Assembly: GCA_003170315.1 (NCBI GenBank)
Contig: PNAH01000028.1
Coordinates: forward strand, 109,119 to 173,118
DNA: 64,000 bases
Direction of reading: 5' to 3'
From: Acidimicrobiaceae bacterium
Lineage (GTDB): Bacteria; Actinomycetota; Acidimicrobiia; Acidimicrobiales; RAAP-2
Under the pieces are notes generated by a model. The model saw only the letters and a list, made by a program, of their open reading frames with translations. It was not told the origin of the DNA and searched no databases. Of this stretch, positions 27,395 through 37,037 are shown piece by piece. Both the position numbers and the translations under genes were made by a program. Position 1 is the stretch's first letter. Every line of letters starts with the position of its first letter.

Positions 27395-27991
27395 GTGAGT
27401 CAGGCGGTTTCCCCCAATAGCCTGGCGAAGCAAGAGAAGATCGTCCACGATCGTCCGCCGATGCTGGCCATTGGAGTGATGATCTGGCTCGGTAGCGAGC
27501 TGATGTTCTTCTCGGGACTCTTCGCCGCATTATTTACCATTCGCGCCCACCTGGCATCCTGGCCTCCCGTCGGCACGCACCTCGACGTCCTGCAGTCCGG
27601 CGTCTTCACCGTCGTCCTCATCGCCTCGTCCTTCACGATGCAGTGGGCGGTGTGGCTCATCGAACATCGCCGCCGCGCGGAGGCCCGGCGTTGGATCATC
27701 GCGACGATGATCATGGGCACCTTGTTCGTTTCCAACCAGGCCTACGAGTGGATACACCTCACGACGCGTTGGTACACCAACTCCTACGGCTCGGTCTTTT
27801 TCATCACCACCGGTCTCCACGGTCTGCACGTGATCCTGGGCCTGGTGGCCATGGCGTTCCTGCTCTTTCGCATGCGCGGCACCGAGGGCGACCCCGGTGA
27901 GTTGTCCACGTTCCAGGGCGTGAGTTACTACTGGCACTTCGTCGACGTGGTGTGGATCGGGCTGTACTCGGCCCTGTTCTTGTTGAAGTAG
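27395..27991 (+). CDS. ctaE: Cytochrome c oxidase subunit III
   Basis: The 198-residue membrane subunit of an aa3-type oxidase. Family features are the first helix MIWLGSELMFFSGLFAALF with its conserved Glu, NQAYEWIHL, FFITTGLHGLHVILGL with His residues, and YYWHFVDVVWIGLYSALFLLK at the C-terminus. It supports subunit I but binds no redox centre itself. It heads the qcrCAB operon, the order usual in actinobacteria, where bc1 and aa3 form a supercomplex. Subunits I and II are not in this window. Confidence 0.94.
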   Translation: MSQAVSPNSLAKQEKIVHDRPPMLAIGVMIWLGSELMFFSGLFAALFTIRAHLASWPPVGTHLDVLQSGVFTVVLIASSFTMQWAVWLIEHRRRAEARRWIIATMIMGTLFVSNQAYEWIHLTTRWYTNSYGSVFFITTGLHGLHVILGLVAMAFLLFRMRGTEGDPGELSTFQGVSYYWHFVDVVWIGLYSALFLLK

Positions 27992-27998
27992 GCATGGC

Positions 27999-28895
27999 GT
28001 GACGTCACCCCTCATCAAACGCTGCCTGGCAGTCTCAATCATCAGTCTCGTGGGCCTCGGTCCGGTCGTGCTCTTCGTCGGCGGCGCTCAGGCGTCGTAC
28101 AAGGTGACGCCCTATCAAACGTCGCGCAAGAACGCCGGCACGCCGAATTCGACGATGGTGAAGAAGAACAGCGACGGCGTCATCATCGCCTACGGCAACT
28201 CCTCGATCACCTACCGTGCCCCCTCGGCGGCGCTGGTCACGCTGGGCGACGCGCTCTTCCAGCAGAACTGCGCCTCGTGCCACGGCACGCAGGCCAACGG
28301 CGTCCCGGCCAATGGCACCGCCGGCGCCTTCCCCGACCTCGTGGGACTCGGACCGGCCACGATCAACTTCTGGGTCGACTCGGGACGCATGCCGGCCGCG
28401 AATCCTCGATCGATCGAGGCCAGCCGTCGCGTCCCGCGTCTCACGCCCCACCAGGCCCTCGCGGTGTCGGCGTGGGTGAACTCACTCTCGCCGAGCTATC
28501 CCGACATTCCCTATCCCCATTTGAAGAACGCGAACGTGGCCGACGGCGCTGCGCTCTTCGCACTCAACTGTGCGTCGTGTCACACCATTGAGGGCGACGG
28601 CGACGCGCTCGCGATGAGCACGTTCTCACCGTCGCTGCGCAAGATCCCTTCGATCGAAGTCGCCGAGGCAATTCGCACCGGTCCGGCCAACATGCCCCGC
28701 TTCACCGGCAACCTCAGTGACGCGCAGGTGAACGACATCGTGAAGTACGTGACCACCGAGATACAGCACCCCAACAACCCCGGCGGCTTCGGGCTCGGCG
28801 GCCTCGGACCGGTCGCCGAGGGTTTCGTCGGTTTGGCCTTCGGCGTCGGCGTCCTGGCCCTCGCCGGATTCTGGGTGGGGGAGCGCGATGACTGA
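27999..28895 (+). CDS. qcrC: Diheme cytochrome c subunit of the bc1 complex
   Basis: A 298-residue cytochrome with an N-terminal membrane anchor or signal (ISLVGLGPVVLFVGGAQAS), two heme c motifs (CASCH at 91-95 and again at 191-195), and a C-terminal membrane helix (GFVGLAFGVGVLALAGFWV). This two-heme, two-anchor layout is that of actinobacterial QcrC, which replaces both cytochrome c1 and a soluble cytochrome c and passes electrons straight to the oxidase. Likely axial Met residues occur in RMPAAN and NMPRF. The GTG start is seven bases after ctaE. Confidence 0.93.
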   Translation: MTSPLIKRCLAVSIISLVGLGPVVLFVGGAQASYKVTPYQTSRKNAGTPNSTMVKKNSDGVIIAYGNSSITYRAPSAALVTLGDALFQQNCASCHGTQANGVPANGTAGAFPDLVGLGPATINFWVDSGRMPAANPRSIEASRRVPRLTPHQALAVSAWVNSLSPSYPDIPYPHLKNANVADGAALFALNCASCHTIEGDGDALAMSTFSPSLRKIPSIEVAEAIRTGPANMPRFTGNLSDAQVNDIVKYVTTEIQHPNNPGGFGLGGLGPVAEGFVGLAFGVGVLALAGFWVGERDD

Positions 28896-29820
28896 CGAAC
28901 ACCGCACACCGGTCTCGTTGTCCGGACTCTCGTCGAACGATCCCCGCCTGCAACCGGCCGCGCGCAATCCCGAGTTGGTCGAACGGGTCATCAGCGTTTG
29001 TTTCATCGTCGGCACGCTCTGCCTCGCGGGCTTCGGGGCCTGTTACTGGATCGACGCGCAGCCCTGGAAGCTGGGCGCCACACTCGGCGGTGGACTCATG
29101 TTCCTCGGCATCGGCATCGTCGCCTGGGGCAAGTACCTCATGCCGCGCGGGCCGTTCGTCGAAGAGCGACACACCCTCGCGAACTCCGACGCCGATCGCC
29201 AGGCCTTCGCCGCGGCGATCGTCGAACGAGGCGGCAGTGTCGTTCAGCGACGCAAGCTCCTCGGGGGTCTCCTCGGCGGCGGGATGGGGATCTTCGGCGT
29301 CGTGGTCATGTTCCCGTTACTGCGCAGTCTCGGGCCTTTGCCCAAGAGGACGCTCCAGCACACCGACTGGCGTTCCGGCTCCTACGTGGTCGACCAGTCC
29401 GGACGACGGGTGGAGGTGGGCGACCTCGCCGTGGGATCGATCGAGACGGTCTTTCCCGAAGGCACCGAGAACTCCGATCGCGGCCAAGCCGTGGATCAGA
29501 CGGTGTTGATTCGCGTCTCCAACGAAGCCTTCACGACCATGAAGGGTCGCGAGACCTGGGCGCCGCACGGCTACGTGGCGTACTCCAAGGTCTGCACGCA
29601 CCTGGGCTGTCCGGTGGGGCTCTACGAACAGGAACTGCAGCTGCTGGTGTGCCCGTGCCACCAATCGATGTTCAACGTCACCAACGGAGCGGTGCCGCAG
29701 TTCGGACCGGCGCCACGACCGCTGCCCCAGTTGCCGCTCTACGTCGACTCCTCAGGGTTCCTGCGCAGTCAGAGTGACTACCACCAAGCGGTCGGTCCGG
29801 GATTCTGGGAGCGCTCGTGA
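28888..29820 (+). CDS. qcrA: Rieske iron-sulfur subunit of the bc1 complex
   Basis: A 310-residue actinobacterial-type Rieske protein. Hydrophobic segments at about residues 32-55 and 65-85, plus one near 130-150, anchor it, which is more than in classical Rieske proteins. The [2Fe-2S] ligands are Cys236 and His238 (CTHLGC) and Cys255 and His258 (CPCH), with Cys241 and Cys257 placed for the usual disulfide. It takes the first electron from quinol at QcrB and passes it to QcrC. It overlaps qcrC by eight bases and qcrB by four. Confidence 0.94.
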   Translation: MTDEHRTPVSLSGLSSNDPRLQPAARNPELVERVISVCFIVGTLCLAGFGACYWIDAQPWKLGATLGGGLMFLGIGIVAWGKYLMPRGPFVEERHTLANSDADRQAFAAAIVERGGSVVQRRKLLGGLLGGGMGIFGVVVMFPLLRSLGPLPKRTLQHTDWRSGSYVVDQSGRRVEVGDLAVGSIETVFPEGTENSDRGQAVDQTVLIRVSNEAFTTMKGRETWAPHGYVAYSKVCTHLGCPVGLYEQELQLLVCPCHQSMFNVTNGAVPQFGPAPRPLPQLPLYVDSSGFLRSQSDYHQAVGPGFWERS

Positions 29821-31352
29821 GCGACGTCATCAACACCGAGCGCGCGAAGAAGCAGGCCCTCGGACCCTACGGTCGCGTCGGCAAGTCACTGGACGAACTG
29901 GACGACCGCTTGGGTGTCGCGCGCGCCGGACGCACGTTCATGGACAAGATCTTCCCCGACCACTGGTCGTTCATGCTGGGCGAGATCGCGCTCTACTCGT
30001 TCCTGATCTTGTTGGTGACCGGGGTCTTCTTGACGCTGTACTTCATCCCTAGCTCGGCCATCGTGACCTATCACGGCAGTTACGCGCCGCTCGACGGTCA
30101 GAAGATGACCCAGGCCTTCGCCTCGACCGTCAACCTCTCCTTCGCCGTGCGCGGTGGTCTGTTGATGCGACAGATGCACCACTGGGCCTGCGACATCTTC
30201 GTCGGCGCGATCGTCATTCACATGGCGCGCGTCTTCTTCACCGGCGCCTTCCGCAAGCCCCGAGAGTTGAACTGGATCGTCGGCTCCACCTTGTTGATCC
30301 TGGCGATCGTGAACGGCTTCCTCGGCTACTCGCTCCCGGACGATCTGGTCTCCGGGACCGGCATCCGCATCGCGTACTCGATCATCCTCTCGGTGCCGTT
30401 GGTCGGAACCTACCTGGCCTTTTGGATCTTCGGCGGCAACTTCCCGGGCACGATAATCATCCCGCGCTTCTTCATCTTGCACTGTCTCATCGTCCCGCTG
30501 GTCATCATCGGGCTGGTGAGTGCGCACCTCTTCTTGCTGGTACGCCAAAAGCACACGCAGTTCCCCGGCAACGGTCGCACCGAGAAGAACGTCGTCGGCT
30601 CACCGATGTACCCGGTCTTCATTGCCAAGACGACGGGCTTCTTGTTCATCGTGGGCGGCATCACCGCGCTGCTCGGCGCCTTCGCCCAGGTCAACCCGAT
30701 CTGGCAGTTCGGACCGTACGACGCGGCGCGGATCTCCTACGCCGTGCAGCCCGACTGGTACATGGGATTCCTCGACGGCGCGCTGCGAATATGGCCGTCG
30801 TGGTCGTTCCATGGTTGGGGCCATACGATCCCCTTCGAGGTCCTGATACCGGCCGTCGTGCTGCCGGGCTTGATCTTCAACTTCGTCTTCGTCTGGCCGA
30901 TGATCGAACGCAAGTTCACCAAGGACAACGAGATTCATAACCTGCTCGATCGACCGAGCAACGTACCCATGCGAACCGCGGTCGGCGTCACGATGCTCAG
31001 CTTCTTGGGGATGCTCTTCATCGCCAGTTCGACCGACGTGCTCGCGAAGTTCTTCAACGTGTCGCTCGACACCGTGCTGGTCGCGATGCGCTACCTGACC
31101 GTGATCGTGCCGATCCTCGCCTTCCCGATCACCTATCGCATCTGTCACGAGATCCAGACGCTGCACGGCGGCGGTCGGCGAAAGACGCCGAACGTCGTCG
31201 CGCGCTCGGCCGAGGGCGAGTACACCGCCACGCCGTCGCCGCGCTATGTCGACGACGTGCCCAGCCATCTCGAGGCGGCTCCGGTGCCGACGTACATCCA
31301 CGAAGAGTCAGAAGAGTCTGGCGAAAGTGGTGTGCGCGTGGTCGATCGCTGA
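29817..31352 (+). CDS. qcrB: Cytochrome b subunit of the bc1 complex
   Basis: The 511-residue membrane subunit that holds hemes bL and bH and the quinol sites. Recognisable stretches are RGGLLMRQMHHWACDIFVGAIVIHMARVF with heme-binding His, NGFLGYSLPDDLVSGTGIRIAYS, FILHCLIVPLVIIGLVSAHLFLLV, and QPDWYMGFLDGALRIWP, the counterpart of the PEWY region of the quinol-oxidising site. The hydrophilic C-terminal tail beyond about residue 440 is typical of actinobacterial QcrB. The GTG overlaps qcrA by four bases. Confidence 0.95.
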   Translation: MSDVINTERAKKQALGPYGRVGKSLDELDDRLGVARAGRTFMDKIFPDHWSFMLGEIALYSFLILLVTGVFLTLYFIPSSAIVTYHGSYAPLDGQKMTQAFASTVNLSFAVRGGLLMRQMHHWACDIFVGAIVIHMARVFFTGAFRKPRELNWIVGSTLLILAIVNGFLGYSLPDDLVSGTGIRIAYSIILSVPLVGTYLAFWIFGGNFPGTIIIPRFFILHCLIVPLVIIGLVSAHLFLLVRQKHTQFPGNGRTEKNVVGSPMYPVFIAKTTGFLFIVGGITALLGAFAQVNPIWQFGPYDAARISYAVQPDWYMGFLDGALRIWPSWSFHGWGHTIPFEVLIPAVVLPGLIFNFVFVWPMIERKFTKDNEIHNLLDRPSNVPMRTAVGVTMLSFLGMLFIASSTDVLAKFFNVSLDTVLVAMRYLTVIVPILAFPITYRICHEIQTLHGGGRRKTPNVVARSAEGEYTATPSPRYVDDVPSHLEAAPVPTYIHEESEESGESGVRVVDR

Positions 31353-31534
31353 TCGTTCGCTTACGCGTTTCTCCTCTTTCCCATCGGTGCCATTCGAGCG
31401 ATAAAAACGGCTAGCGCCACTCTTTCTCACTTCCAAAAAGCATCGATTGATTCTGGGCAAATCGGCTTCTTTCGATCCGAATTTGGATAGTTTTGCTATC
31501 TGGAGATCAATTAGACCGACCATTGTGATCCGAT
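31353..31534. other. Intergenic stretch between qcrB and the TnpB remnant
   Basis: This stretch is visibly richer in A and T than its neighbours, in keeping with eroded insertion DNA. I see no clear terminator for the qcr operon and no convincing gene; a 77-codon minus-strand frame here also runs into qcrB and lacks any family resemblance. Confidence 0.5.
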
Positions 31535-31693
31535 ATGTCATGCCGAGTACCGCGCACCGACGCTGGTAACCGGGTCAGCCAAAAAGAGTTTCGATGTCGC
31601 AAGTGCGGTCACTGTGACTTCGCCGACATCAGCGCTGCACGCAACATCTTAAGGGTCGGTAGAGCCCTGCAGGCTTCGGCCTGCGTCCGCTGA
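31535..31693 (+). pseudogene. C-terminal remnant of an IS200/IS605-type TnpB (OrfB) protein
   Basis: Read from an ATG at 31535, the frame gives NRVSQKEFRCRKCGHCDFAD followed by ISAARNILRVG and a stop at 31691. This matches the C-terminal zinc ribbon and the DxNAARNI-type end of TnpB nucleases; the second C-x2-C pair (CRKC) is intact and the first is decayed. Only about 50 residues survive, and an in-frame TGA sits just upstream. TnpB and its guide RNA overlap at this end in active elements, but nothing here suggests activity. It indicates a past IS605-type insertion between the qcr and hut operons. Confidence 0.75.
31669..31684 (+). other. GCAGGC-TTCG-GCCTGC hairpin at the TnpB remnant end
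   Basis: A perfect 6-bp stem closed by a TTCG tetraloop lies across the last codons of the TnpB remnant. Hairpins near the right end are usual in IS200/IS605 elements; there is no T run, so it is a weak terminator candidate. Confidence 0.45.
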
Positions 31694-31714
31694 ATTTAGG
31701 CGACTACCCGTAAC

Positions 31715-32638
31715 ATGGGCAACGTGGCGACTCCACGAGACCCCAATTGGCCGTCGGCCGCCACCATGCTGCGCGACCGCCCCGTCGAGGACCGACGCAA
31801 CGTCGGTCTGATCGGCATCTCGACCTACGCCACTTCGTTGACTGCACGTTCCGCGTCGAGCACGCCGGCAGCCATTCGTGCCGCGCTCGAGCGCTACTCC
31901 ACCTGGTCCTTCTCCGAGGCGCTCGACATCGCGGAGTCCGTGGCGCTGGTTGACTTCGGCGACGTCGACGCTCCCGACGCCGAGGGTGGCGCCCAGCGCG
32001 TGGCGACCGCTTTATCGGGGTGGGACCCCGGCATCGCCCTGCGCCTGATATTGGGCGGCGACAACGCGGCGACGTGGCTCGCGCTGCGCGCACTCAGTGG
32101 TGGCGACTATTCGAACTTTGGTCTGGTGACGCTCGACGCGCACCTGGACATGCGCGACGGCGTCTCCAACGGTTCGCCGGTGCGACAACTGCTCGAAGAG
32201 GGACTCGACGGACATCACGTGGTGCAGGTCGGTTTGGCCGATTTCTCGAATTCGCCGGCCTACGCGCGACGCGCCCACGACGCCGGCGTCACGGTGATCT
32301 CGCGCGACGTCTTGCACCACGAACCGGTCGAAGAGGCGGCCCGTCGCGCCGTGGCCATCGCCGGGGCCGGGGGACGACACGTTTACGTGGACATCGACAT
32401 GGACGCCGCCGACCGCATGGCCGTGCCGGCCTGTCCGGCGGCCGCACCCGGCGGCCTGAGCGCCGACGAGATCCGTCGATTCGTTCGGGCGGTGTCGGTG
32501 CAACACGGCGTGGTCGCCATGGACATCACCGAGATCGACGTCGAACGAGACAGCGCCGATCAGCGAACCGTTCGCCTGGCGGCGCTGCTGGTCCTGGAAA
32601 CGCTCGCCGGCGTGCGAAGGCGATTGCAATGGCCGTAG
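31715..32638 (+). CDS. hutG: Formimidoylglutamase-like ureohydrolase
   Basis: A 307-residue member of the arginase/agmatinase/formimidoylglutamase family at the head of the hut operon. Metal-site motifs are LGGDNAAT (residues 114-120), DAHLDMR (141-147) and DIDMD (226-230). In most ureohydrolases the first motif is GGDH; here Asn117 replaces the His ligand, while the other Asp and His ligands are kept. By position, hydrolysis of N-formimidoyl-L-glutamate to glutamate and formamide is likely. Agmatinase-type activity is the main alternative. It ends ten bases inside hutH. Confidence 0.75.
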   Translation: MGNVATPRDPNWPSAATMLRDRPVEDRRNVGLIGISTYATSLTARSASSTPAAIRAALERYSTWSFSEALDIAESVALVDFGDVDAPDAEGGAQRVATALSGWDPGIALRLILGGDNAATWLALRALSGGDYSNFGLVTLDAHLDMRDGVSNGSPVRQLLEEGLDGHHVVQVGLADFSNSPAYARRAHDAGVTVISRDVLHHEPVEEAARRAVAIAGAGGRHVYVDIDMDAADRMAVPACPAAAPGGLSADEIRRFVRAVSVQHGVVAMDITEIDVERDSADQRTVRLAALLVLETLAGVRRRLQWP

Positions 32639-34158
32639 AGGTCGGCGTTGAACCGCTCACGCGCGCGCAACTCGTGGCGGTGGCCCGAGGATTCGAGACC
32701 GTCACGCTGAGCGACGAGGTGTTGACGCGTCTCGAGCGCCAACGCTCGGCGATCGAGGCGCTGGTTGAGAGCGGCACGCCGGTCTACGGACTGTCGACCG
32801 GTTTCGGTTCACTCGCGACCACGTTCATCTCGCCCGAAGAAAGGCGCGATCTGCAACGCTCTCTCATCCGCTCGCACGCCGCGGGCGTGGGAGCGGAAGT
32901 CGAGACCGAGGTCGTGCGCGCGATGATGGTGTCGCGTCTCACCAATCTCTGCAGTGGCGTCTCGGGAGTTCGCCCGTCGACCGCCGAGGCCTACGCCGCG
33001 CTGTTGAACGCCGGCATCACGCCGATCGTGCACGAGTTCGGGTCACTCGGGTGCTCGGGCGACCTGGCACCGTTGGCCCACGCGGCGCTCGCGTTGATGG
33101 GCGAAGGTGACGTGCGCGATCGCGGCGGGCAACGCGTCAGCGCCGCGGAGGCCCTCCTCGCGAACGGCCTAGCGCCGGTGGTCTTGGCCGAAAAGGAAGG
33201 ACTGGCGCTCATCAACGGCACCGACGGGATGCTCGGCCAGTTGATCCTCGCGCTGGACGACGGCATGGCCCTAATGCAATTGGTGGACGTCGCGGCGGCG
33301 ATGTCGATTCAAGCCCTGCGCGGTACCGACCAGGTCTTCCTCGCCGAGATCCACGCCCTTCGCCCCCACGCCGGCCAAATGGTGAGCGCCGCCAATCTGT
33401 TGGCTCTGTTGGCCGACTCGGTCATCGTCAATTCGCACCTGGATGACGCCACGCAAGTGCAGGACGCGTACTCGTTGCGCTGCGCGCCGCAGGTCCACGG
33501 CGCCGCACGCGACACCTTTGGCTTCGCCACTCATATCGCCGACGTCGAATTGGCGTCGGGCATCGACAATCCGTCGGTGCTGTCCGACGGATCACTCGCC
33601 TCCAACGGGAACTTTCACGGCGCGCCGGTCGGCTTCGCCCTCGACTTCCTCGCCATCGCGGTCGCCGACGTCGCGTCAATGTCCGAGCGTCGGACCGATC
33701 GCATGCTGGACGTCTCGCGCAGTTTCGGCCTCCCCCCATTTCTCGCCGAACAGGCGGGGGTCGATTCGGGCCTGATGATCGCCCAGTACGCGCAGGCGGC
33801 CTTGGTGTCGGAGATGAAGCGTCTGGCGACGCCGGCGAGCGTCGACTCGATTCCGTCCTCGGGTATGCAAGAGGACCACGTGTCGATGGGATGGCACGCC
33901 GCGCGCAAGCTCCGAAAATCGCTCCACGCCTTCGCCGACGTGATCGCCATCGAACTGCTCACCGCCGCGCGCGCCCTCGCCCTTCGCGAACCCCTGACGC
34001 CGTCGCCGGCCACGGCCGCGGTAGCGCAGCGCGTCAACGGCGTCTCCGGGGGCCCGGGCCACGACCGCTGGCTCTCCCCCGAGATTGCCGCGGTCGGAGA
34101 ACTCGTGCGCACCGGAGAACTGCTGGACATCGCGGTGCGCCACGTGGCACTGTCGTAG
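32629..34158 (+). CDS. hutH: Histidine ammonia-lyase
   Basis: HutH converts histidine to urocanate and ammonia, the first step of histidine breakdown. The catalytic MIO group would form at GSLGCSGDLAPLAH from Cys142-Ser143-Gly144; many family members have Ala-Ser-Gly. Other features are YGLSTGFGSLATTF, HGAARDTFGFATH and the SVDSIPSSGMQEDHVSMG region with active-site residues. The frame is open from 32020 in a shadow of hutG; the ATG at 32629 gives the usual N-terminus and 509 residues. It is followed 18 bases later by hutU. Confidence 0.93.
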   Translation: MAVEVGVEPLTRAQLVAVARGFETVTLSDEVLTRLERQRSAIEALVESGTPVYGLSTGFGSLATTFISPEERRDLQRSLIRSHAAGVGAEVETEVVRAMMVSRLTNLCSGVSGVRPSTAEAYAALLNAGITPIVHEFGSLGCSGDLAPLAHAALALMGEGDVRDRGGQRVSAAEALLANGLAPVVLAEKEGLALINGTDGMLGQLILALDDGMALMQLVDVAAAMSIQALRGTDQVFLAEIHALRPHAGQMVSAANLLALLADSVIVNSHLDDATQVQDAYSLRCAPQVHGAARDTFGFATHIADVELASGIDNPSVLSDGSLASNGNFHGAPVGFALDFLAIAVADVASMSERRTDRMLDVSRSFGLPPFLAEQAGVDSGLMIAQYAQAALVSEMKRLATPASVDSIPSSGMQEDHVSMGWHAARKLRKSLHAFADVIAIELLTAARALALREPLTPSPATAAVAQRVNGVSGGPGHDRWLSPEIAAVGELVRTGELLDIAVRHVALS

Positions 34159-34176
34159 AAGTGAAGGTCGACTGAT

Positions 34177-35832
34177 ATGGAAGGCGCGCGACCGGTTCGA
34201 GCGGACCGCGGCATGGCGCTGTCGACGTTGGGCTGGCCCCAAGAAGGCGCACTTCGCATGCTCCAAAACAACCTCGATCCCGAGGTGGCCGAACGACCGG
34301 ACGATCTCGTCGTCTACGGCGGGACCGGACGCGCGGCGCGCGACTGGCGCAGCTTCGACGCGCTGGTGAGGACGCTGCGCACCCTCAAGGGTGACGAGAC
34401 CATGATGGTGCAGTCCGGTCGACCGGTCGGCGTCTTCTCGACGCACGAGTGGGCGCCGCGCGTTTTGATCGCGAACTCGAACCTGGTCGGTGACTGGGCC
34501 ACCTGGCCGGAATTCCGTCGCCTCGAAGCACTCGGTCTCACGATGTACGGACAGATGACGGCCGGATCGTGGATCTACATCGGCACGCAAGGGATCCTGC
34601 AGGGAACGTTCGAGACGTTCTCGGCCGTCGCCGACCGACACTTCGGTGGTTCGCTCAAGGGCACCTTGACCCTGACGGGCGGTTGCGGCGGGATGGGCGG
34701 CGCGCAACCGCTCGCCGTCACCATGAATGACGGTGTCTGTCTCTGCGTCGACGTCGACCCGTCGCGCCTGCAACGACGAGTTGACCAGCGCTACCTCGAT
34801 GAGTGGACCGGCGACCTCGACGACGCGATTGCGCGCGTGGAAGCGGCCAAGCGAGATGAGCGCGCCCTCAGCGTCGGGTTGGTGGGCAACGCGGCGACGG
34901 TCTTCGCCGAGCTCCTACGCCGTGGCGTCGAAGTCGACATCGTGACCGACCAGACCTCGGCGCACGACCCGCTGAGCTACTTGCCCGAAGGGATCGACCT
35001 GGCCGACTGGCACGACTACGCCGAGAAGAAGCCCGAGGAGTTCACCGACCGGGCTCGCCAGTCGATGGCCAAGCAGGTCGAGGCGATGGTCGGCTTCCAG
35101 GACCGCGGCGCCGAGGTCTTCGACTACGGCAACTCGATTCGGGGCGAAGCCCAACTGGGCGGCTACGAGCGCGCGTTTTCGTTTCCCGGCTTCGTGCCGG
35201 AGTACCTGCGACCGCTGTTTTGCGAAGGCAGGGGACCGTTTCGTTGGGCCGCGTTGTCGGGCGACCCCAAGGACATCGCGCGAACCGATCAAGCGGTGCT
35301 CGATCTCTTCCCCGAGAACGACGCGCTCCGTCGTTGGATCACCAAGGCGCAAGAACGCGTGGCCTTCCAGGGACTGCCGGCGAGAATCTGTTGGCTCGGC
35401 TACGGCGAACGCGACCGGGCGGGGCTGGCGTTCAACGACCTCGTGGCCTCCGGCGAGCTGGCGGCGCCGATCGTCATTGGTCGCGACCATCTCGACAGTG
35501 GTTCGGTCGCGTCGCCGTATCGCGAGACGGAGTCGATGCTCGACGGTTCGGACGCCATCGCCGACTGGCCGCTGTTGAACGCGCTGGTCAATACGGCGTC
35601 GGGGGCCACGTGGGTCTCGATACATCACGGCGGTGGTGTCGGCATCGGTCGCTCCATTCACGCCGGTCAAGTGTGCGTCGCCGACGGCACCGAGCTCTCG
35701 GCGCAGAAGTTGGCCAAGGTCCTGACGAACGATCCGGGCATGGGCGTCATCCGTCACGTCGACGCCGGCTACGAGATCGCGGAACATACCGCCGAAGAGC
35801 GAGGCGTCCGTATTCCGATGCGCGAGCAGTAA
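34177..35832 (+). CDS. hutU: Urocanate hydratase
   Basis: Urocanase adds water to urocanate to give imidazolone propionate, using a tightly bound NAD+ as electrophile. The 551-residue protein shows [44 protein letters not shown] of the NAD-binding region, [20 protein letters not shown] with the active-site Cys, and [23 protein letters not shown]. Length and motifs are normal. The TAA stop overlaps the hutI ATG by one base. Confidence 0.95.
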   Translation: MEGARPVRADRGMALSTLGWPQEGALRMLQNNLDPEVAERPDDLVVYGGTGRAARDWRSFDALVRTLRTLKGDETMMVQSGRPVGVFSTHEWAPRVLIANSNLVGDWATWPEFRRLEALGLTMYGQMTAGSWIYIGTQGILQGTFETFSAVADRHFGGSLKGTLTLTGGCGGMGGAQPLAVTMNDGVCLCVDVDPSRLQRRVDQRYLDEWTGDLDDAIARVEAAKRDERALSVGLVGNAATVFAELLRRGVEVDIVTDQTSAHDPLSYLPEGIDLADWHDYAEKKPEEFTDRARQSMAKQVEAMVGFQDRGAEVFDYGNSIRGEAQLGGYERAFSFPGFVPEYLRPLFCEGRGPFRWAALSGDPKDIARTDQAVLDLFPENDALRRWITKAQERVAFQGLPARICWLGYGERDRAGLAFNDLVASGELAAPIVIGRDHLDSGSVASPYRETESMLDGSDAIADWPLLNALVNTASGATWVSIHHGGGVGIGRSIHAGQVCVADGTELSAQKLAKVLTNDPGMGVIRHVDAGYEIAEHTAEERGVRIPMREQ

Positions 35833-36989
35833 TGACCACGCGGGTCATCAAGAACATCCGTGAGTTGACGACGAACGATCCGTCCCTCGGTGTCGGTGTC
35901 ACGGGTCGGCTGCACGACGCCGCGTTGGTCCTTGACGACGAACGGGTTCTCTGGGTGGGGCCGAACGCCGCGGCGCCCGCCGCTGACCAGATGATCGACG
36001 CCCAAGACTCGGCGGTGATACCCGGCTTCGTCGATTCGCACACACATTTGGTCTTCGCCGGCGAACGCTGCGAGGAGTTCGAGGCTCGCATGAACGGTAC
36101 TCCGTACCACGGAGGCGGCATTTCGAGCACCGTCGCGGCGACGCGCGCCGCGTCGAGTGACGAACTGCGCGGCGCGACCGAGAAACGTCTGGGTGAACTT
36201 CGCGCCGGTGGCGTGACGACCGTCGAGATCAAGTCCGGCTACGCGCTCACCCTCGACGGCGAGTCGCGACTCCTCGATTTGGCGAACGAGTTCAGTGATG
36301 AGGTGACGTTTCTGGGCGCCCACGTCGTGCCGCCGGAATACCTCAACGACCGCGAGGCGTACGTGGACCTGGTACGAGGGCCGATGCTCGACGTCTGTGC
36401 ACCGAAGTCGAAGTGGGCCGACGTGTTTTGCGACCGGGGTGCCTTCGACGTCGATGAGTCGCGCGCAATTCTGAGCGCCGCGAAGTCGGCCGGACTGCAA
36501 CTGCGAGTACACGGCAATCAACTCGGGGCGACCGGCGGCGTCGCGCTGGCGGTCGAACTGGACGCCGCGAGCGTGGATCACTGTACGTACCTCAGTGACG
36601 ACGACATCGAACGGCTCTGTGCGTCGAAGACCGTCGCGACGCTCCTGCCCGGAGCAGATTTCTCGATCCGCGCGCACTACTCCTCGGCGCGTCGACTGCG
36701 CGACCGCGGCGCCGTCGTTGCCTTGGCGACCGACTGTAACCCCGGCACGTCGTACGTGACGAGCATGGGCTTCGTGCTGGCAATCGCCGTGCGCGACATG
36801 CGTATGGACTTTGACGACGCGCTGTGGTCGGCGACGCGCGGGGGAGCGGCCGCGCTTCGTCGCGACGACGTAGGTCATTTGGGTATCGGCGCCCGGGCCG
36901 ACGTGGTGATCCTGGACGCGCCGCGCGCGGCCCACCTCGCCTATCGACCGGGCGCGTCGATCGTGCGCCGGGTGATCGGCGCCGCGTGA
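35832..36989 (+). CDS. hutI: Imidazolonepropionase
   Basis: A metal-dependent amidohydrolase of 385 residues that opens imidazolone propionate to formimidoylglutamate. It has VIPGFVDSHTHLVFAGERCEEF with the first metal ligands, TVEIKSGYALTLDGESRLL, RVHGNQLGATGGV, SVDHCTYLSD and ATDCNPGTSYVTSM with the late Asp. The frame is open far upstream as a shadow of hutU; the ATG at 35832 overlaps the hutU stop by one base and gives the expected length. It closes the hut core operon. Confidence 0.94.
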   Translation: MTTRVIKNIRELTTNDPSLGVGVTGRLHDAALVLDDERVLWVGPNAAAPAADQMIDAQDSAVIPGFVDSHTHLVFAGERCEEFEARMNGTPYHGGGISSTVAATRAASSDELRGATEKRLGELRAGGVTTVEIKSGYALTLDGESRLLDLANEFSDEVTFLGAHVVPPEYLNDREAYVDLVRGPMLDVCAPKSKWADVFCDRGAFDVDESRAILSAAKSAGLQLRVHGNQLGATGGVALAVELDAASVDHCTYLSDDDIERLCASKTVATLLPGADFSIRAHYSSARRLRDRGAVVALATDCNPGTSYVTSMGFVLAIAVRDMRMDFDDALWSATRGGAAALRRDDVGHLGIGARADVVILDAPRAAHLAYRPGASIVRRVIGAA

Positions 36990-37037
36990 GGATATTCCAC
37001 GGCGACGTGGCCCTTCGCGCGAGCAAGAGCGTGGTGC

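Noticed and set aside
31308-31541. 77-codon open frame on the minus strand overlapping the qcrB end
   Set aside because: It runs antisense into qcrB, has no ribosome site and no family features, and the same stretch is eroded intergenic DNA.
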